Shown here one piece after another: positions 7,067 through 9,933 of a stretch of 9,933 nucleotides of DNA. The position numbers were made by a program, and so were the translations under genes. The first letter of the stretch is position 1. The number at the start of each line of letters is the position of its first letter. This stretch comes from Bacteroidales bacterium (lineage in GTDB: Bacteria > Bacteroidota > Bacteroidia > Bacteroidales > UBA1715), in assembly GCA_017618935.1 (NCBI GenBank), contig JAFZTG010000138.1, forward strand, positions 1-9,933, written 5' to 3'. The notes under the pieces were generated by a model that saw only the letters and a list, made by a program, of their open reading frames with translations, ran no database searches and was not told the origin of the DNA.

Positions 7067-7639
7067 ATGAAACATACATTTTTCTCATTTCTATTGATAT
7101 TCATAAGCATAGCGACGTATGCACAAAAAACGACAATGACTGTTTCTGGGAATACATATCCCGCTGTTGACTTTGTATTTACTTCGTATGTTTCGTACGG
7201 CGACGCTCGCCTCTTCCCCGACAAGGACATTAACCTAAAAATCGCAAAGACGCCGACGGGAGGTTTGTTGGAAATCAATGTCAATTTGGAATCCGACAAG
7301 GATTTGTGCGATTATTTCCACAAATGCGGTATTTCAGGCGACATTACCATGGAATTGGCAAATGGCGACAAAATAATTTGCAAGGACAAGGGAATAAACG
7401 ATTTCATTGACGGACAAGCAACAGCCGTATATGAACTGACAGCTGACAATATGGAGGTTCTACGAAAAAACAACATTGAAATTCTGCGTTTTTTTATGCG
7501 GACATTCAACAAAAAAGGTGACTACATCGCGGCAAACTTTCATCACACTTACAGCAACACCCCCGATGAGTTTACGCGCAAAAAAGAACGGGTAACCATT
7601 ACCAAGGTGCATAAATTGGTTCGGCAGCTAAAACAATAA
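7067..7639 (+). CDS. Small secreted protein of unknown function
   Basis: A 190-residue protein not recognised as any named family. The N terminus is a clear type I signal peptide: a basic start (MKH), a hydrophobic core (about 4-15), and probable cleavage after TYA or TYAQ (about 19-20). There is no lipobox cysteine. The mature part of about 170 residues alternates charged and hydrophobic residues, as in a beta-rich fold. It has a cysteine pair (LCDYFHKCG) and a third cysteine (IICKDKG), and ends in a basic tail (TKVHKLVRQLKQ). It is probably periplasmic or exported. It starts two bases after the transporter stop, which implies co-expression, but a shared function is only inference. A hairpin follows 41 bp after its stop. 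Confidence 0.75.
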   Translation: MKHTFFSFLLIFISIATYAQKTTMTVSGNTYPAVDFVFTSYVSYGDARLFPDKDINLKIAKTPTGGLLEINVNLESDKDLCDYFHKCGISGDITMELANGDKIICKDKGINDFIDGQATAVYELTADNMEVLRKNNIEILRFFMRTFNKKGDYIAANFHHTYSNTPDEFTRKKERVTITKVHKLVRQLKQ

Positions 7640-7680
7640 TTGAATTTTTAATCGTTTTTTAAGCCAAATATTTCTATTTC

Positions 7681-7701
7681 ATAATCAGCAATACTGATTA
7701 T
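7681..7701. terminator. Inverted repeat between convergent genes, possible bidirectional terminator
   Basis: Perfect 8-bp arms ATAATCAG (7681-7688) and CTGATTAT (7694-7701) enclose the loop CAATA. It sits in the 91-bp gap between the stop of the secreted-protein gene and the stop of cysH, where a terminator for either strand is expected. The stem is AT-rich and has no T-run directly after it on either strand, so termination is plausible but not certain. Confidence 0.4.
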
Positions 7702-7730
7702 AACGAGGGAAAAACGTAAAAACCAAAGTT

Positions 7731-8426
7731 CTACCTTCTATGCAACCCGCATTCCCTATGTTCGGGATTTTCCCACCACCATCGGCCAGAACGGATGTCT
7801 TCGCCCGGTTCAACGGCACGTGTACATGGCTGGCAACCAATTGACGGGAAACCCTTGTCGTGCAGTTTGTTATATGGCACGCTGTTTTGTTTTACGTATG
7901 TTTTCACATCGTCTTCGGTCCAGTTAATCAAGGGATTAAGTTTGACAAGACCGTTGTTTTCGTCCCACTCCACTAATTGCATATCCTTACGCGTCACGCT
8001 CTGCTGACGGCGAAGGCCGCAAATCCACACTTTCAGACCTTTCAAGGCTCGTTGCAGCGGTTCAATCTTACGCACATTACAACATAAATGACGCAATTCC
8101 ACACTGCCGTAAAACAAATTCACGCCGTGTTCGGCAACCATCTTTTGAACATTCTGATAATCAGGAAAATAGACTTCCAACTTTATACCATATCGTTCGT
8201 TGGTGCGCTCAATGAGCGAATACGTCTCGGGAAAACAACGACCCGTGTCGAGCGTGAAAATCCGTGTGGTTTTGTCGATTCCACAAATCATATCGGTCAA
8301 CACCTGGTCTTCGTAACTCAAACTTGATGAAAGGGCAATTGCGCCTTTGTATTCATTAAGAAAAAATGCCAAAACCTCTTCTGCCGAAGAATTTTCAAAC
8401 TGTTTGTTAAGTGCCTCAATATCCAT
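7731..8426 (-). CDS. cysH: Assimilatory (phospho)adenylyl-sulfate reductase, probably APS-type
   Basis: A 231-residue thioredoxin-dependent reductase that makes sulfite from activated sulfate. The nucleotide-binding motif SSSLSYEDQ spans 33-41 and TLDTGR 58-63. The catalytic cysteine is in ECGLH (C226). Two extra cysteine pairs, CC (C115, C116) and GCQPC (C198, C201), are the ligands of the [4Fe-4S] cluster that marks APS-using (and dual-specificity) reductases; E. coli-type PAPS reductases lack them. TRAVEPGEDIRSGRWWWE (202-219) is also typical of the APS group. The preferred substrate is therefore APS, by inference. I chose the ATG at 8426; an in-frame TTG three codons upstream is less likely. 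It is the third gene of cysD-cysN-cysH, 30 bp after the cysN stop, with no promoter box between. Confidence 0.93.
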   Translation of the reverse strand: MDIEALNKQFENSSAEEVLAFFLNEYKGAIALSSSLSYEDQVLTDMICGIDKTTRIFTLDTGRCFPETYSLIERTNERYGIKLEVYFPDYQNVQKMVAEHGVNLFYGSVELRHLCCNVRKIEPLQRALKGLKVWICGLRRQQSVTRKDMQLVEWDENNGLVKLNPLINWTEDDVKTYVKQNSVPYNKLHDKGFPSIGCQPCTRAVEPGEDIRSGRWWWENPEHRECGLHRR

Positions 8427-8465
8427 AATTATCAATTGTCAATTTTCAAGTCTCAATTACTCAAT
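8427..8465. repeat. Short degenerate TCAATT repeat in the cysN-cysH gap
   Basis: The + strand runs ATCAATTGTCAATTTTCAAG and then TCTCAATTACTCAATCATT, so a TCAA unit recurs at near-regular spacing of about 7-10 bases, overlapping the cysN stop. Low-complexity spacers of this kind can arise by slippage. No regulatory role can be read from it. Confidence 0.35.
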
Positions 8466-9719
8466 CATTCCCGCTCCCAACGTGTCGTTCGTGTCGGGGT
8501 CAACAATAATCACACTGCCCATCACCTTGTTGGTGTGGTATGGCTCAAACACCAACGGACTCGCCGTCTTCAGTTGAACGTGTGCTATATCATTCATTGT
8601 CAACTGATTGACGCCAGTTATCTTATCTTGTGAATTAATATCGATTTTGTAGTCGATTGCCTTAAACATTCCAACCACTTCCTGTGTCGCATGACGGATG
8701 ATGTAGCGTTTGCCCAATTGCAACGCTGTTTCGCGGAACCAGCAAATGTTCATCGACACTGCCTGTCCGACTTCGGGAACTTGTCCATTGTCGGTACAAA
8801 GCACATCGCCGCGGCTTATGTCAATGTCGTCTTTCAAACAAATGGTAACGGAATCGCCAGCCGACGCTTCGGTCAACTCCTTGTCGGCCAACCATAAGGA
8901 AGCGACTTCGGATTTCTGTCCTGACGGGAAAACAGCAATCTTTTCTCCCACAGTGATTTTTCCACTCGCAACACGACCTGCGTATCCTCTAAAATCAGCA
9001 AATTTGTCCGATATTGGTCGAATGACATATTGCACCGCCATTCTAAATTTATTTTCCGTATCAAGTTGAAGGTCAACTGTTTCCAAAAATTCAAGAAGCG
9101 GTTTTCCCTTATACCACGACATATTTTCCGACTGATTCACCACGTTGTCGCCCATCTTTGCAGAAATCGGAATAAAATCGACCTTGCCAATGGGTAAATG
9201 AGCCGACATCTGCTTGTAGTCGCCCACAATCTTATCAAAAACTTCTTGCGAAAAATCAACCAAATCCATTTTGTTCACGCACACCACTATCTGTTTGATA
9301 GCCAGCAATGCAGCCACATACGAGTGACGGATAGTCTGCTCCATAATGCCGTGGCGGGCATCGACCAGAATCACCGCCAAATCGGCCGTGGATGCTCCGG
9401 TAACCATATTTCTGGTATATTCAATATGTCCCGGAGTGTCGGCTATGATGAATTTCCGTTTTGGCGTGGCAAAATAGCGATACGCCACATCAATGGTGAT
9501 TCCCTGCTCACGTTCGGCACGGAGACCGTCGGTAAGCAAGGCAAGGTTAACCTCCTCATTTCCACGACTTTTCGAAGCTGTTTCAACTGCTTCCATCTGG
9601 TCCTCGAAAATCGACTTGCTGTCGTAGAGCAAACGCCCAATCAACGTGCTTTTACCATCGTCAACACTGCCAGCGGTTGTAAAACGGAGCAGCTGCATAT
9701 CCAAATATCCGTTGTTCAT
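8457..9719 (-). CDS. cysN: Sulfate adenylyltransferase subunit 1 (GTPase subunit of ATP sulfurylase)
   Basis: A 420-residue elongation-factor-like GTPase that couples GTP hydrolysis to APS synthesis by CysD. G-motifs in order: P-loop GSVDDGKST (17-25), EREQGITID (69-77, switch I with the conserved Thr), DTPGH (94-98), NKMD (149-152) and SAK (186-188). Beta-barrel domains like those of EF-Tu follow from about residue 215. The protein ends at MIE with no C-terminal APS-kinase domain, so it is not a CysNC fusion. E. coli CysN is about 475 aa; the shorter form is common in other phyla. The start ATG at 9719 is 57 bp after the cysD stop, and a 28-bp palindrome lies between them. No TAnnTTTG box was seen in the gap, so it is probably co-transcribed with cysD. 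Confidence 0.95.
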   Translation of the reverse strand: MNNGYLDMQLLRFTTAGSVDDGKSTLIGRLLYDSKSIFEDQMEAVETASKSRGNEEVNLALLTDGLRAEREQGITIDVAYRYFATPKRKFIIADTPGHIEYTRNMVTGASTADLAVILVDARHGIMEQTIRHSYVAALLAIKQIVVCVNKMDLVDFSQEVFDKIVGDYKQMSAHLPIGKVDFIPISAKMGDNVVNQSENMSWYKGKPLLEFLETVDLQLDTENKFRMAVQYVIRPISDKFADFRGYAGRVASGKITVGEKIAVFPSGQKSEVASLWLADKELTEASAGDSVTICLKDDIDISRGDVLCTDNGQVPEVGQAVSMNICWFRETALQLGKRYIIRHATQEVVGMFKAIDYKIDINSQDKITGVNQLTMNDIAHVQLKTASPLVFEPYHTNKVMGSVIIVDPDTNDTLGAGMIE

Positions 9720-9749
9720 TTTTCGTAATTCTTTAATTTACATCGTATT

Positions 9750-9777
9750 GTAGAGACGATGTGCACATCGTCTCTAC
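9750..9777. repeat. Perfect 28-bp palindrome between cysD and cysN, REP-like
   Basis: The left arm GTAGAGACGATGTG (9750-9763) is followed directly by its exact reverse complement (9764-9777). All 14 pairs match and there is no spacer. The last base overlaps the cysD stop codon (minus-strand TAG at 9779-9777). The GTAGAGACG...CGTCTCTAC termini with a variable centre resemble dispersed palindromic repeats that I recall from Bacteroidota and cyanobacterial genomes; that resemblance is from memory and was not searched. In the cysDN mRNA it would form a hairpin just before cysN. It has no following T-run on the minus strand, so it is not a classic terminator. Confidence 0.8.
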
Positions 9778-9933
9778 TAAAAATAACCTAATTTTTTTCT
9801 ATCTTCCATTGCCGTTTCGCTCCGTTTGTCGTCAGCACGACCACCACGCTCGGTGACGCGTGTGGCGGCAATTTCGGCAACAATATCTTCGAGAGAATGA
9901 GCCGTGGAAAGCGTCAGCCCCGTACACGTGATA
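9777..9933 (-). CDS. cysD: Sulfate adenylyltransferase subunit 2, C-terminal 51 residues (partial)
   Basis: The catalytic subunit of ATP sulfurylase, which forms APS from ATP and sulfate with CysN. Only the end lies in the window: translation on the minus strand gives TGLTLSTAHSLEDIVAEIAA, then TRVTERGGRADDKRSETAME and DRKKLGYF before a TAG stop. The SLEDIVAEIAATR and TERGGRADD segments and the GYF end are diagnostic of CysD. The family is about 300 aa, so about 250 residues lie beyond the right edge. It is the first of the three visible genes of the sulfate cluster in the direction of transcription. Confidence 0.93.
   Translation of the reverse strand, partial: ITCTGLTLSTAHSLEDIVAEIAATRVTERGGRADDKRSETAMEDRKKLGYF

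Noticed and set aside
8427..8435. TTG start for cysH three codons upstream of the ATG
   Set aside because: It adds only three residues from the low-complexity spacer. The ATG at 8426 gives the normal family start.
8691..9728. Plus-strand open frames of 68-176 codons opposite cysN
   Set aside because: Antisense shadows of cysN, which shows every GTPase motif in order on the minus strand.
9720..9776. The cysD-cysN palindrome as a rho-independent terminator
   Set aside because: No T-run follows it in the direction of cysDN transcription (the next minus-strand bases are AATACGATG), and termination here would separate the two subunits of one enzyme.
1..9933. CRISPR arrays, tRNA/rRNA genes, insertion sequences, defence or phage genes
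   Set aside because: No regularly spaced repeats, no tRNA-like cloverleaf and no transposase, integrase or nuclease motifs were seen on either strand.

Overview
The window looks like chromosome of a member of the Bacteroidota, probably Bacteroidales. Six of the six gene or operon starts that would need their own promoter carry a TAnnTTTG box, the -7 element of the Bacteroidota primary sigma factor. It lies 15-21 nt before the start codon in five cases and 39 nt before it in the sixth. No clear Shine-Dalgarno sequence precedes the starts. The proteins themselves also resemble Bacteroidota versions. No rRNA, tRNA, CRISPR array, insertion sequence or phage gene was seen, and no gene-free stretch exceeds 120 bp.

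Layout. (1) 1-1737, minus: the first 579 codons of alaS (alanyl-tRNA synthetase), running off the left edge. (2) 1852-2811, plus, divergent from alaS: a membrane-anchored M23 (LytM-type) peptidase with all zinc and catalytic residues. (3) 2837-3742, minus, convergent with it: a PflX-type radical SAM protein with no glycyl-radical partner in view. (4) 3835-5713, plus: a two-gene operon of a Nif3-like dinuclear-metal protein with an inserted middle domain and a coiled-coil C4 zinc-ribbon protein (DUF164/CT398/HP0958 family), one base apart. (5) 5741-5775: a strong hairpin plus T-run ending two bases before the nadD start codon. (6) 5778-6353: nadD. (7) 6405-7639: a LysE/RhtB-type membrane transporter gene and a small secreted protein of unknown function, two bases apart. 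(8) 7731-9933, minus: the sulfate assimilation cluster, transcribed cysD (3' end only), cysN, cysH.

Function. Most of the window is housekeeping: translation (alaS), cell wall (M23), NAD synthesis (nadD). The right-hand cluster forms a short sulfate route. CysDN makes adenylyl sulfate (APS), and the CysH carries the four cluster cysteines typical of APS reductases, so sulfite can form without APS kinase; no cysC is seen and CysN is not fused to one.

I found no clearly new multi-gene system. The points most worth a second look are the perfect 28-bp palindrome between cysD and cysN that resembles a dispersed REP-like repeat, the hairpin at the very 5' end of the predicted nadD transcript, the tight nif3/zinc-ribbon pair whose joint function is unknown, and the unannotated secreted protein paired with a LysE-type transporter.
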